DNA from: Cyanobium sp. E1_MAG_00006 | GTDB lineage: Bacteria > Cyanobacteriota > Cyanobacteriia > PCC-6307 > Cyanobiaceae | Length of the DNA stretch: 64,000 nucleotides | Reading direction: 5' to 3' | Assembly: GCA_027488975.1 (NCBI GenBank) | Contig: JAIYAQ010000032.1 | Location: 1-64,000 of the forward strand | In this document: positions 29,627 through 36,231 of the stretch, one piece after another | How the letters are laid out: the number at the start of each line of letters is the position of its first letter | Position numbering within the stretch: position 1 is the first letter of the stretch | The notes under the pieces: generated by a model | The model's input: only the letters and a program-made list of their open reading frames with translations | Told to the model about the DNA's origin: nothing | Database searches by the model: none | Translations under genes and position numbers: made by a program

Positions 29627-30958
29627 ATGACCACACCACACGACAACCTCTGGCAACAGGCCTGGTACCCGGTCGCCTACCTCGATGACCTCGATCCAGC
29701 CAACCCCAGCGCGTTCACGCTGCTGGGCGACGACCTGGTGCTCTGGTTCGACAGAGCGGCCGGCAGCTGGCGAGCCTTCGCTGATGTCTGCCCGCACCGG
29801 CTGGTGCCCCTCTCCCAGGGGCGGCTCAATGCCGCTGGGGAGCTGGAGTGCCCCTATCACGGCTGGAGCTTCAACGGGTCTGGCAGATGCACCGCCATCC
29901 CCCAGGCGACGGACGGCCAGAGCATCGGCCAGCGCAGCCACTGCCGCAGCTATGCCACCGCCGCAGCCCAGGGGCTGCTCTTCGTGTTCAGCGGTGATGC
30001 GGCCGCCGCCGCCGAGGCGCCATTGCCCTTGGTGCCTGTGCTGCAGGAGCAGCCCGGCGGCTGGGCCGATGGCTGGACGGTGCAGGACACCTTCCGCGAC
30101 CTGCCGATGGATGCCCTCACACTGCTGGAGAACGTGCTGGATGTGAGCCACGTTCCCTTCACCCACCACGCCACCGTCGGGCGCCGGGAGAACGCAGGCC
30201 CTGTTGAGCTGGAGCTCACCGCCTTCGGCCCCAGCGGCTTCACGGGGTTGTGGCAGGAGGGACCTCGGCGCGGAAAGCTCGGCAGCCAGCACACCACCTT
30301 CGCGGCCCCGTGCCTGATGTGGCACGACCTCACCGCCCCGGCCTTCGCGCGCATTCTCACGGTGGTGTACGCCACACCGACGCACAGGGGCGAATGTCGC
30401 CTATTCGCCCGCTTCCCCTTTCAGTTCCGCTCCCCCTGGCCGGCGCGGCTTCTGGCCCTGCGTCCACGCTGGCTGCAGCACATCGGCAATCACACCGTGC
30501 TCGAGGACGATCAGCTGTTCCTGCACTGGCAGGAGCGGGTGGTTGAGCAGCGCGGCGGCAACCGCCGGGCACTGCGCCAGTTCCACCTGCCCACCAGCGC
30601 CGACCTCTACGTCCGCAGCCTGCACGACTGGGTGCAGCGCTACGGCGGCGAGCCGTTCCCGGGCGAACCGCTCCCGCCACGCCTCGGGCTTGCGGCCCTG
30701 ATGGAACGTGACGAATCCCACACCCGCCACTGCCGCAGTTGCTCGGGGGCCCTGCAGCGGCTGCGGCAGCTGCGCCGTCTCTGTGTTCCCACAGGAGTTG
30801 CGGGGCTGGCCGCCGCCGCCTGGCTGGGTGCCGGGCCAGCGGCTCTGGCTGCCCTGTTGCTGGTGGGGGTGGCCCTTGCCCTGCACGCACAGTGCAGCAG
30901 CTGGATCGATCAGATGCAGCAGGGCAGCGGCCTGCCGCCCCGCAATCGAACAGCCTGA
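29627..30958 (+). CDS. Rieske oxygenase of the PAO/TIC55 type
   Basis: A 443-residue protein. The Rieske [2Fe-2S] site is CPHR (residues 55-58) and CPYHGW (75-80). The mononuclear iron site falls in ENVLDVSHVPFTHHATVG. The C-terminal part has a CRSC motif (369-372), the redox CxxC that typifies the plant PAO/PTC52/TIC55 family, followed by two hydrophobic segments that anchor it in a membrane. Plant PAO opens the pheophorbide macrocycle. Cyanobacterial members are of unknown substrate, so chlorophyll catabolism or modification is an inference. It is coupled closely to the 7TM-HD gene (3-bp gap). Confidence 0.85.
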   Translation: MTTPHDNLWQQAWYPVAYLDDLDPANPSAFTLLGDDLVLWFDRAAGSWRAFADVCPHRLVPLSQGRLNAAGELECPYHGWSFNGSGRCTAIPQATDGQSIGQRSHCRSYATAAAQGLLFVFSGDAAAAAEAPLPLVPVLQEQPGGWADGWTVQDTFRDLPMDALTLLENVLDVSHVPFTHHATVGRRENAGPVELELTAFGPSGFTGLWQEGPRRGKLGSQHTTFAAPCLMWHDLTAPAFARILTVVYATPTHRGECRLFARFPFQFRSPWPARLLALRPRWLQHIGNHTVLEDDQLFLHWQERVVEQRGGNRRALRQFHLPTSADLYVRSLHDWVQRYGGEPFPGEPLPPRLGLAALMERDESHTRHCRSCSGALQRLRQLRRLCVPTGVAGLAAAAWLGAGPAALAALLLVGVALALHAQCSSWIDQMQQGSGLPPRNRTA

Positions 30959-30992
30959 GGGGCCTGCCGAACGTCACTGCGCCCCCCGGTTC

Positions 30993-31277
30993 TCAGCGCC
31001 GGCCCGCCAGCACGGCCCGCGCCTTGCGCTCCAGGATCAACCCGGCGGTGAGCAGGGTGATGGCATTGGCAACGATCAGCGGACCATCGCCGGTGAGCAG
31101 GCCATAGATCCCCCACAGGGCGATGCCGCTGGTGAACAGGAGATACATGCGCAGGGAGATGGCGGTGGTGTCGCCACTGCGCAGGGTCTTGATCGCCTGG
31201 GGGATGAAGCTGACGGTGGTGAGGCTCGCGGCCACATAACCGAGGACGGCGACAGCAGGGGAGTGGGGGGCGGCCAT
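30993..31277 (-). CDS. SemiSWEET-type sugar transporter
   Basis: A 94-residue protein from the ATG at 31277 with three transmembrane helices (VAVLGYVAASLTTVSFIPQA, MYLLFTSGIALWGIYGLLTG, PLIVANAITLLTAGLILE). The PQ motif in SFIPQAIKTLRSG and the S/T-rich ISLRMYLLF stretch match the half-size bacterial SWEET (MtN3/PQ-loop) transporters, which dimerise to move sugars. It lies 20 bp downstream of the RluA gene on the same strand. Confidence 0.88.
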   Translation of the reverse strand: MAAPHSPAVAVLGYVAASLTTVSFIPQAIKTLRSGDTTAISLRMYLLFTSGIALWGIYGLLTGDGPLIVANAITLLTAGLILERKARAVLAGRR

Positions 31278-31297
31278 GGCGCTGCGTTCCGAAGAAG

Positions 31298-31990
31298 TCA
31301 GAAGGGACAAGGGGAGTGAAACCTCAGCTCCCGGCCCGAATCCGGGTGCTGAAACCCGAGGGTGGTGGCGTGCAGATGCAGCCGCCGCTGACCGGCCAGC
31401 GGCGGAGGCGGACCATAGAGCGGATCCCCAAGGATGGGATGACCGATGGCGCTGAGGTGCACCCGCAGCTGATGGGAGCGACCCGTCAGGGGCCGCAGCT
31501 CCAGGCGGCTGCTGGCACCGCCGCAGGAGGCAGCAAGCAGCCGCCAGTCGGTGCGGCAGGGCTTGCCAGCCGGATCCGCGCCGTAGAGGGGCGGTCGATG
31601 CTGCTGCTTGGCAATCGGCAGGGTGATGCAGCCCTCCGGATCGTCAGGGACACCACGCACCTCGGCGACATACAACTTCAGCACCGCCCGCTCAGCGAAC
31701 AGCGCACTCAGCTCGCGGTGCAGATCGGCGCTGAGCGCCACCAGGATCAGGCCTGAGGTATCGCGGTCGAGCCGGTGCACCAGCTGTGCCTCGGGCCAGC
31801 GGGAGCGCACGCGCGTGATCAGGGAATCCGCCAGATCGGGTCCGAGTCCGGGTTGAGAGAGCAGGCCCGCCGGCTTGTTGAGCACCAGCAGACCGTCGCC
31901 GCCATGAAGGATCCAGGCATCCGGGAGCTGGCCCGCTGCAAGCTGGCCCGCTGCAAGCACCCCCTCAGCAGGTCCTGCCGCTGTGGCCAT
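31298..31990 (-). CDS. RluA-family pseudouridine synthase
   Basis: A 230-residue enzyme. The catalytic Asp is in VHRLDRDTSGLILVAL. Other motifs are LLVLNKPAGLLSQPG, RPLTGRSHQLRVHLSAIGHPILGDPLYG and the C-terminal LHATTLGFQHPDSGRELRF. There is no S4 domain, as in RluA and TruC-type tRNA or rRNA pseudouridine synthases. The N-terminus contains a duplicated AAGQL segment encoded by a 15-bp tandem repeat. The start overlaps the end of the upstream GGDEF gene by 26 bp. Confidence 0.9.
   Translation of the reverse strand: MATAAGPAEGVLAAGQLAAGQLPDAWILHGGDGLLVLNKPAGLLSQPGLGPDLADSLITRVRSRWPEAQLVHRLDRDTSGLILVALSADLHRELSALFAERAVLKLYVAEVRGVPDDPEGCITLPIAKQQHRPPLYGADPAGKPCRTDWRLLAASCGGASSRLELRPLTGRSHQLRVHLSAIGHPILGDPLYGPPPPLAGQRRLHLHATTLGFQHPDSGRELRFHSPCPF
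31926..31955. repeat. 15-bp tandem duplication within the RluA-family gene
   Basis: Two identical 15-bp copies (agctggcccgctgca at 31926-31940 and 31941-31955) lie head to tail in the 5' end of the RluA-family gene. They duplicate five residues in frame. It looks like a recent replication-slippage event in a tolerant N-terminal region. Confidence 0.85.
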
Positions 31991-32981
31991 CGGCCAGCAT
32001 TCGAGCGATCTGATCGCGACCGTTTCCCTTGGCCAGATACAACGCCTGATCAGCCCGGTAGAAGAGATCCGAGAAGCTGGCGTCAGCCCCCACCAACGCC
32101 GTCACGCCACCACTGATGTGGGGGCGGTAGTCGGACTGACTGAAGACGCCGGCCATGGTCGCCACGTCCTGGCGGATCCCCTCGGCATTCGCCATCGCCT
32201 GGCCGTCATCGCAGTCGGGAAACAACACGGCGAACTCCTCATCGCCGATGCGACCGAACAGGTCCTGGGGCCGAAGGCGTTGCTCAGCCAGACGGCAGAT
32301 GTCGAGCAGCACCCGATCGCCCGCCTCATGGCCCCAGCGGTTGTTGATCTGACGGAAGTCGTCGATGTCGAAATTGAGCAGAGCCAGGGGCCGGCCGTCG
32401 CGGCGGGCCTGCTGCAGCTCCTGTTCGCCGAGTCTGAAGAAACTGCTGCGGTTCACCAGGCCGGTGACCGGGCAGAGGCTGCTGAGCCGGCGCAGTTCCA
32501 GCTCCCGCATCACCAGGTCGGCCATCGTCTGCAACTGATTGAGCTGGCCGGCCTCAAGCCGGCGCGGCTGCTGATCAATCACGCAGAGGGTGCCGAGGTT
32601 GTGGCCTTCGGGTGAACGCAGGGGAGCACCCGCGTAGAAGCGGATGTGCGGCTCATCGAGCACGAGGGGATTGGTGGCGAAGCGATCATCCGCACGGGCG
32701 TCGGGCACCATGAGCACCCCATCGCCGACGATGGCATGGGCGCAGAAGGCCATTTCGCGCGGTGTTTCGCTGGCATCGAGACCATGCCGCGCCAGAAACC
32801 ACTGACGATCCCGATCGACCAGCGATACCAGGGAGATCGGCATGTCGAGCACGGTGCTCGCCAGCTCGACGATTCGATCCAGATGGGGATCGGCCGGGGT
32901 GTCGAGAACGCCATGGCGCAGGAGGTCGCGCAGGCGCTGCTCCTCATCGACGGGGATCGGGTAGTCGGGGAAGGGGGGCAC
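31965..32981 (-). CDS. GAF-GGDEF protein with altered signature (GDEEF) and intact I-site
   Basis: A 338-residue cytoplasmic protein from a GTG at 32981. A GAF domain (about residues 25-160, MPISLVSLVDRDRQWFLARHG, FYAGAPLRSPEGHNLGTLCVID) is followed by a GGDEF domain (about 170-335). The metal-binding NFDIDDFRQINN is present. The signature reads GDEEF (246-250) rather than GG(D/E)EF, so the second Gly is Asp. An RPQD I-site (237-240) lies exactly five residues before it, as in product-inhibited diguanylate cyclases. It may be a weak cyclase or a c-di-GMP receptor. The GAF domain resembles sensors of redox or small ligands. Confidence 0.9.
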   Translation of the reverse strand: MPPFPDYPIPVDEEQRLRDLLRHGVLDTPADPHLDRIVELASTVLDMPISLVSLVDRDRQWFLARHGLDASETPREMAFCAHAIVGDGVLMVPDARADDRFATNPLVLDEPHIRFYAGAPLRSPEGHNLGTLCVIDQQPRRLEAGQLNQLQTMADLVMRELELRRLSSLCPVTGLVNRSSFFRLGEQELQQARRDGRPLALLNFDIDDFRQINNRWGHEAGDRVLLDICRLAEQRLRPQDLFGRIGDEEFAVLFPDCDDGQAMANAEGIRQDVATMAGVFSQSDYRPHISGGVTALVGADASFSDLFYRADQALYLAKGNGRDQIARMLADGHSGRTC

Positions 32982-33087
32982 GTTGGAGTTCCTCCGTCTT
33001 CACCGTAGGTCGGCCGGGACGGAGTGGCAGGAGGCCCTGGCGTCTGCATGGGGCCATCGCCACACTGACGGCAGCCGGCAACGCACC

Positions 33088-33462
33088 ATGGCTCTCGAGC
33101 GCTTCAAACAGGCCCTGGCTTCGCTGCTGGATGGAGCTCCCAGTGATCCGCTCGAGCGCGATGAATACTTCGAGCTGCACACCCTGCCCACCGCTGGCGG
33201 GCAGGACTTTGAGGTGGTGATCTGCGACGAGGAGAAGGAGATCTTCGCCGTGATCTACACCGCGCACCTGTTCGAGGAGGGAGAGGAGGGCCAGGAGGCG
33301 GTGGAGGCCCTGGTGCCGGCCTTCCTGGAGCAGGCCTTCGGTCTGACCCCTGAGGAGTGGCAGAGCAGCGAACCCTTCGATCTGGGCTGGCGCAGCCGCG
33401 AATACCTCTGGTTCATGGAGTTCGCGGTGCCCGGCCTGACGCCGCTCTGCCGCTACGACTGA
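33088..33462 (+). CDS. Conserved cyanobacterial hypothetical protein, acidic
   Basis: A 124-residue protein from the ATG at 33088; the frame is open upstream to 32983 but that part looks non-conserved. It is acidic and aromatic, with strands (FELHTLPTAGGQDFEVVIC, EIFAVIYTAHLFEEGEEG) and a WFMEFAVPGLTPLCRYD C-terminus. No known catalytic motif is seen. The sequence character (balanced, not Arg-rich) supports real coding. It overlaps the convergent gene by 10 bp. Function is unknown. Confidence 0.65.
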   Translation: MALERFKQALASLLDGAPSDPLERDEYFELHTLPTAGGQDFEVVICDEEKEIFAVIYTAHLFEEGEEGQEAVEALVPAFLEQAFGLTPEEWQSSEPFDLGWRSREYLWFMEFAVPGLTPLCRYD

Positions 33463-33755
33463 ACCTCCAGCAGCTGCACGGCCAGCTGCGGCAGGCTGAC
33501 CAGCAGCAGTACCCCATCTCCCTCGGGCACGGGCAGACCCGTCGCTGCCCTCAGCGCGTCACGCTCCATCAGAGCGATGCCGCAGGTCTCGACCAGGAGC
33601 AGGGGGAACGTACCGGGCCCACCGCGCATGGCCTGCAGATCGAGGGCCTGACGCGCCGCCCGGGAGCTCCGCTCCAGACCGAGACGGCCGACCAGTTCAG
33701 GCCAGAGGTGGTTGACCGGAGTGGCTGCAGCGAGATCGAGATCGGATGTCTGCAT
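33453..33755 (-). CDS. Small hypothetical protein downstream of the SepF-core gene
   Basis: A 100-residue protein from the ATG at 33755; an upstream ATG-type codon at 33785 would add ten residues. The sequence LVGRLGLERSSRAARQALDLQAMRGGPGTFPLLLVETCGIALMERD and a C-terminal hydrophobic strand (GVLLLVSLPQLAVQLLEV) suggest a small alpha/beta protein. It follows the SepF-like gene by 35 bp and is the last of four minus-strand genes. It is not recognised as a known family. Confidence 0.55.
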   Translation of the reverse strand: MQTSDLDLAAATPVNHLWPELVGRLGLERSSRAARQALDLQAMRGGPGTFPLLLVETCGIALMERDALRAATGLPVPEGDGVLLLVSLPQLAVQLLEVQS

Positions 33756-33790
33756 GGGCAGCAGGCTGGATCGCGGCATCAGCATGCCGC

Positions 33791-34072
33791 TCAGCTGCGG
33801 TGCAGATGCACGAAGTGGGGGGCGAACAGAAACACCGACTCCCCCAGCCGCTCCTGCTGCCCATCGAGGGCAAAGGCGCCGCCCGCCATGAAATCCGCTG
33901 CCCGCTGGGCCTGTTCCGGAGGCAGGGAGCTGAGATTGAGCAGCACCGTGGCGTGATCGCGCAGGGCCATCACCGCCTCCTGCACCGCCTCGAAGCTGGT
34001 GGGCTGCATCACCACCACCTCCGCGCCCCAGTGCCCTGGGTTGGGGGCGAAGTCCGGGGGCAGGAGCTCCAT
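33791..34072 (-). CDS. SepF core-domain protein (short form)
   Basis: A 93-residue protein from the ATG at 34072. It matches the C-terminal core of cell division protein SepF: EVVVMQPTSFEAVQEAVMAL, a VLLNLSSLPPEQAQRAADFMAGGAFA block with the conserved G-rich dimer loop, DGQQERLGESVFLFAP. SepF anchors FtsZ to the membrane. Usual cyanobacterial SepF is roughly twice as long, with an N-terminal amphipathic membrane helix and linker. Here both are missing. It may be a second, soluble SepF that interacts with the full one. It starts 7 bp after the preceding gene. Confidence 0.8.
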   Translation of the reverse strand: MELLPPDFAPNPGHWGAEVVVMQPTSFEAVQEAVMALRDHATVLLNLSSLPPEQAQRAADFMAGGAFALDGQQERLGESVFLFAPHFVHLHRS

Positions 34073-34079
34073 GGAATGC

Positions 34080-34328
34080 TCAGCCGTCCAGATCCGGCCC
34101 ATCCAGCATGGACGGACTGGGGTGGATTGTCTCGATGGCGTCTTCGTTGTCGAGGAACGCGTCGAAGGAGCGATAGCGGCGAATCAATGGAGCCGCCTCT
34201 GGATCCTGGCAGAGCTGCTCCCAGGTGAGCTCCTTGGGCTTCGCCTCACGGAACGCCGCCATCGCCTCGTCAAGATCACCGGCATCGCCGAATGCCTCCC
34301 CCTGAAGCAGCAGTTCGTAGAAGGTCAT
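34080..34328 (-). CDS. Small acidic protein with one TPR-like motif
   Basis: An 82-residue protein from the ATG at 34328, which overlaps the stop of the AbrB-like gene (ATGA). It is strongly acidic. The N-terminal half (MTFYELLLQGEAFGDAGDLD, then EAMAAFREAKP) resembles a single tetratricopeptide helix pair. A second helical part with PLIRRYRSFDAFLDNEDAIE and a disordered DGPDLDG tail follow. Translational coupling and short spacing tie it to the SepF-core gene downstream. Function is unknown; a protein-binding adaptor is a guess. Confidence 0.6.
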   Translation of the reverse strand: MTFYELLLQGEAFGDAGDLDEAMAAFREAKPKELTWEQLCQDPEAAPLIRRYRSFDAFLDNEDAIETIHPSPSMLDGPDLDG

Positions 34329-34582
34329 CGCCTGCATCCAGCTACGTCAGGCTGACACAGCCCCTCGGATCGAAGCCGCTCCCCGCTGCCGGAGCCTGCA
34401 CTGCCCGTGGATCGGAAGTTGAGACCGTTAACTTCAAACAGCGCTTCATCGAAGGCCGTGAAATTGAGACGCTGACGGCCAGCCTTCTTGGTACTCACGA
34501 TGCCGCCAGAGCGCGCGAGGTCGGATTTGCTGAGATCTCCCAACTCTTTCACCCTGGCGTGAAGATCGGATCCAGTGTGCAT
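34325..34582 (-). CDS. Small CyAbrB-like protein (N-terminal domain only)
   Basis: An 85-residue protein from the ATG at 34582. Residues about 5-55 (ARVKELGDLSKSDLARSGG, then VSTKKAGRQRLNFTAFDEAL) match the conserved N-terminal part of cyanobacterial AbrB-type regulators. The C-terminal AbrB swapped-hairpin DNA-binding half is absent and replaced by a short Ser/Gly/Arg-rich tail. It may be a partial copy, a specialised small regulator, or a dominant interactor of full CyAbrB proteins. The stretch has lower GC than its neighbours. Its stop overlaps the start of the next gene. Confidence 0.6.
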   Translation of the reverse strand: MHTGSDLHARVKELGDLSKSDLARSGGIVSTKKAGRQRLNFTAFDEALFEVNGLNFRSTGSAGSGSGERLRSEGLCQPDVAGCRR

Positions 34583-34719
34583 GCCCGAGACAATGCTGCA
34601 CCGAAGGTAACGGCCTGGCGCAGCATGGCCAGAGCGGACATGCTGCATGAAGAGAGATTGCACGCGGCAGCCGGCTTCGACCTGCTCATTAGCCTCAGCA
34701 CAGATCTCTGAACACGGCC
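34583..34719. other. Short divergent gap between the AbrB-like operon and the 60-aa gene
   Basis: These 137 bp separate the minus-strand AbrB-like gene from the plus-strand 60-aa gene and should hold both promoters. The base composition is less GC-rich than the window average. I cannot name a clear -10/-35 pair. Confidence 0.4.
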
Positions 34720-34902
34720 ATGAGCGTTGGCGAACTGTTCCTCGAGAGTTTCTCCACCGGTGTGATCACCGTCGAGGAAATCGACTGGATCACTGCACAG
34801 CAGGGTTGCTTCAACCGCCAGGAGGAGGCGACCGTGCTCAAGCTCGGACGCCTGCTCGACGCCGGCCGGATCCAGATCGGCTGCCGTCTGCTCAAGGCCT
34901 GA
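34720..34902 (+). CDS. Small conserved cyanobacterial protein (60 aa)
   Basis: A 60-residue protein starting at an ATG. Its sequence (MSVGELFLESFSTGVITVEE, then IDWITAQQGCFNRQEEATVLKL, GRLLDAGRIQIGCRLL) is well balanced and matches a family of about 60-residue proteins I recall from many cyanobacteria. It is mostly helical and soluble, with two cysteines. No catalytic motif is present and the function is not known. It stands alone between divergent and convergent neighbours. Confidence 0.75.
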   Translation: MSVGELFLESFSTGVITVEEIDWITAQQGCFNRQEEATVLKLGRLLDAGRIQIGCRLLKA

Positions 34903-34920
34903 CAGCCTGCGTCGTGTGGC

Positions 34921-35394
34921 TCAGATCAGCTCCGGATGGTCGGGATCGCCCTTGAACGGTCCCTCCACAGCGGAGGTGATCCAGCCCCCGTAGAAGCCGC
35001 CGGGCTGGGGGCGCACCGCTTCACCGTCCAGCCAGCAGCCATCCATCAGCGCCGGATAAACGGCGTACCAGCCCGCCAGGGCCGAGAACGCCGGGGTTGG
35101 ATCGTCGTAGCACCAGAGCGCACGAGCCAGACACCGCTCGCCCACCAGCACATCGCAATAGCGGGCCACCCCCTTCCACTCACAGAAGCTGCGACCGGCG
35201 GCGGGCCGCAGCAGTTCCGTGCGCACGGCCTCGGGCGGCAGGTAGTAGGTGGGTGGGTGGAACGTCTCCAGAACCCGCAGCGAACGGCGTGTTTCCGCCA
35301 GCCGCTCCCCGAGAGCGCGCACCAGAACATGCTGATCCGATGCCACCAGGGCCGGCGGCCGGGGGTAGTCGCAGACCCGCTCCGTCGGGGCCAT
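34921..35394 (-). CDS. DUF427 family protein
   Basis: A 157-residue protein of the DUF427 (nucleotidyltransferase-like beta-rich) family. Signature parts are VLETFHPPTYYLPPEAVRTELL, SFCEWKGVARYCDV, ALWCYDDPTPAFSALAGWYAVYP and the C-terminal DGCWLDGEAVRPQPGGFYGGW. These conserved aromatic and Pro-rich loops define the family. Biochemical function is not established. It lies 9 bp downstream of the Nif11-like gene on the same strand. Confidence 0.9.
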   Translation of the reverse strand: MAPTERVCDYPRPPALVASDQHVLVRALGERLAETRRSLRVLETFHPPTYYLPPEAVRTELLRPAAGRSFCEWKGVARYCDVLVGERCLARALWCYDDPTPAFSALAGWYAVYPALMDGCWLDGEAVRPQPGGFYGGWITSAVEGPFKGDPDHPELI

Positions 35395-35403
35395 CGCCGC
35401 CGC

Positions 35404-35649
35404 TCAGCCGGGGATGAACGTGCGCAGGCGCCGAGCTTCCTCACCGGCCCGCCGCTGCAGCTCGGTATCGCTCAACAGCTCCTCCTCACGCAGCTGGGCT
35501 GCGATCACATCGGCCTCCTCCACGGCAAAGCCCTCCCCGGCCGCCAGCTGCAGCAACTCCTCCAGCGGCAGGGGCCGTCGCAGGCGCTCCGCCAGCTCCG
35601 GTGCGGAGCGTGCACGGGCCAGAAAGGCATCGAGTTGCTCTAGCGACAC
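35404..35649 (-). CDS. Nif11-domain protein
   Basis: An 81-residue protein from a GTG at 35649. SLEQLDAFLARARSAPELAE, then LEELLQLAAGEGFAVEEADV and EEELLSDTELQRRAGEEARR, reproduce the two-helix Nif11 pattern. Nif11 domains occur as free small proteins near nitrogen genes and as leader peptides of RiPP precursors (prochlorosins and related) in picocyanobacteria. Here the C-terminus is short (RLRTFIPG), with no Cys/Ser/Thr-rich core, so it does not look like a lanthipeptide precursor. No modifying enzyme is nearby. Confidence 0.7.
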   Translation of the reverse strand: MSLEQLDAFLARARSAPELAERLRRPLPLEELLQLAAGEGFAVEEADVIAAQLREEELLSDTELQRRAGEEARRLRTFIPG

Positions 35650-35766
35650 AGCGGACCCAGTCGGACGTCTCCGTCCTAACCGGTCGCGACAGCCGCTGCA
35701 GACCCGGCCGGCCCACTCGCCAAGGGAGGGCCCACACCGCAGACTTGCCACAGCCGCCGCGGCCCG

Positions 35767-36231
35767 ATGAGCCGAACCCCCGCCCGCCCGGATGCCGTAC
35801 CCGCAGCCTCGGACCTGCCCAACTGGATGCGCTGGGGCGGCGCCGGCCTGACGGCCCTGCTGGCGGTTCTCTTCGTGGTGCTTCTGCTGCAGGTTCGCGG
35901 CCAGGGACAGCGGCTGCAGGCGCTGCAGGACCGGATCCAGTCGCTCGAGAATGCGCAGGACCTGGAACGCACCAATGCCCTCGAGGAACAGCTGCGCTCC
36001 ACCGTGCAGCGGCTGCAGAACCTTGAGGGGATCGAGCAGAGCCTGCAGCGCCTGAGCAGCGAGCAGGAGAACCTGCGGCTGCAGCTTCGCAGCGCCGGCA
36101 GCCGCAAGGGCAGTGGCGATCTGGAACCGATGCTGCCACCGGAACTCCCTGAGCCATCGGCACCGAGCAGCAGCCGCGATCGCCCAGGCCGCCCGGTCAC
36201 GCCGCCACCGGCACCGACAGTCCAGCCATGA
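35767..36231 (+). CDS. Membrane-anchored coiled-coil protein
   Basis: A 154-residue protein. One transmembrane helix (about residues 23-44, WGGAGLTALLAVLFVVLLLQV) is followed by a long coiled coil rich in Leu, Gln and Glu (residues about 45-115, LQALQDRIQSLENAQ, LRSTVQRLQNLEGIEQSLQR) and a disordered Pro/Ser tail. There is no enzymatic motif. It probably scaffolds an envelope or thylakoid complex. Its stop overlaps the start of the aminotransferase gene (ATGA at 36228-36231). Confidence 0.7.
   Translation: MSRTPARPDAVPAASDLPNWMRWGGAGLTALLAVLFVVLLLQVRGQGQRLQALQDRIQSLENAQDLERTNALEEQLRSTVQRLQNLEGIEQSLQRLSSEQENLRLQLRSAGSRKGSGDLEPMLPPELPEPSAPSSSRDRPGRPVTPPPAPTVQP

Noticed and set aside
27488-30385. 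A 965-codon open frame antisense to the 7TM-HD and Rieske genes
   Set aside because: It is a shadow frame of GC-rich coding DNA: the sequence is His/Gln/Arg/Gly-rich with no domain, while the plus-strand proteins have clear HD and Rieske motifs.
34292-34711. A 139-codon plus-strand frame across the AbrB-like gene
   Set aside because: The minus-strand frame has recognisable CyAbrB sequence and a coupled downstream start. The plus-strand product shows no family resemblance.
35404-35649. A prochlorosin-type lanthipeptide precursor
   Set aside because: There is no Cys/Ser/Thr-rich core peptide after the Nif11 domain, no cleavage motif and no LanM gene in the window.
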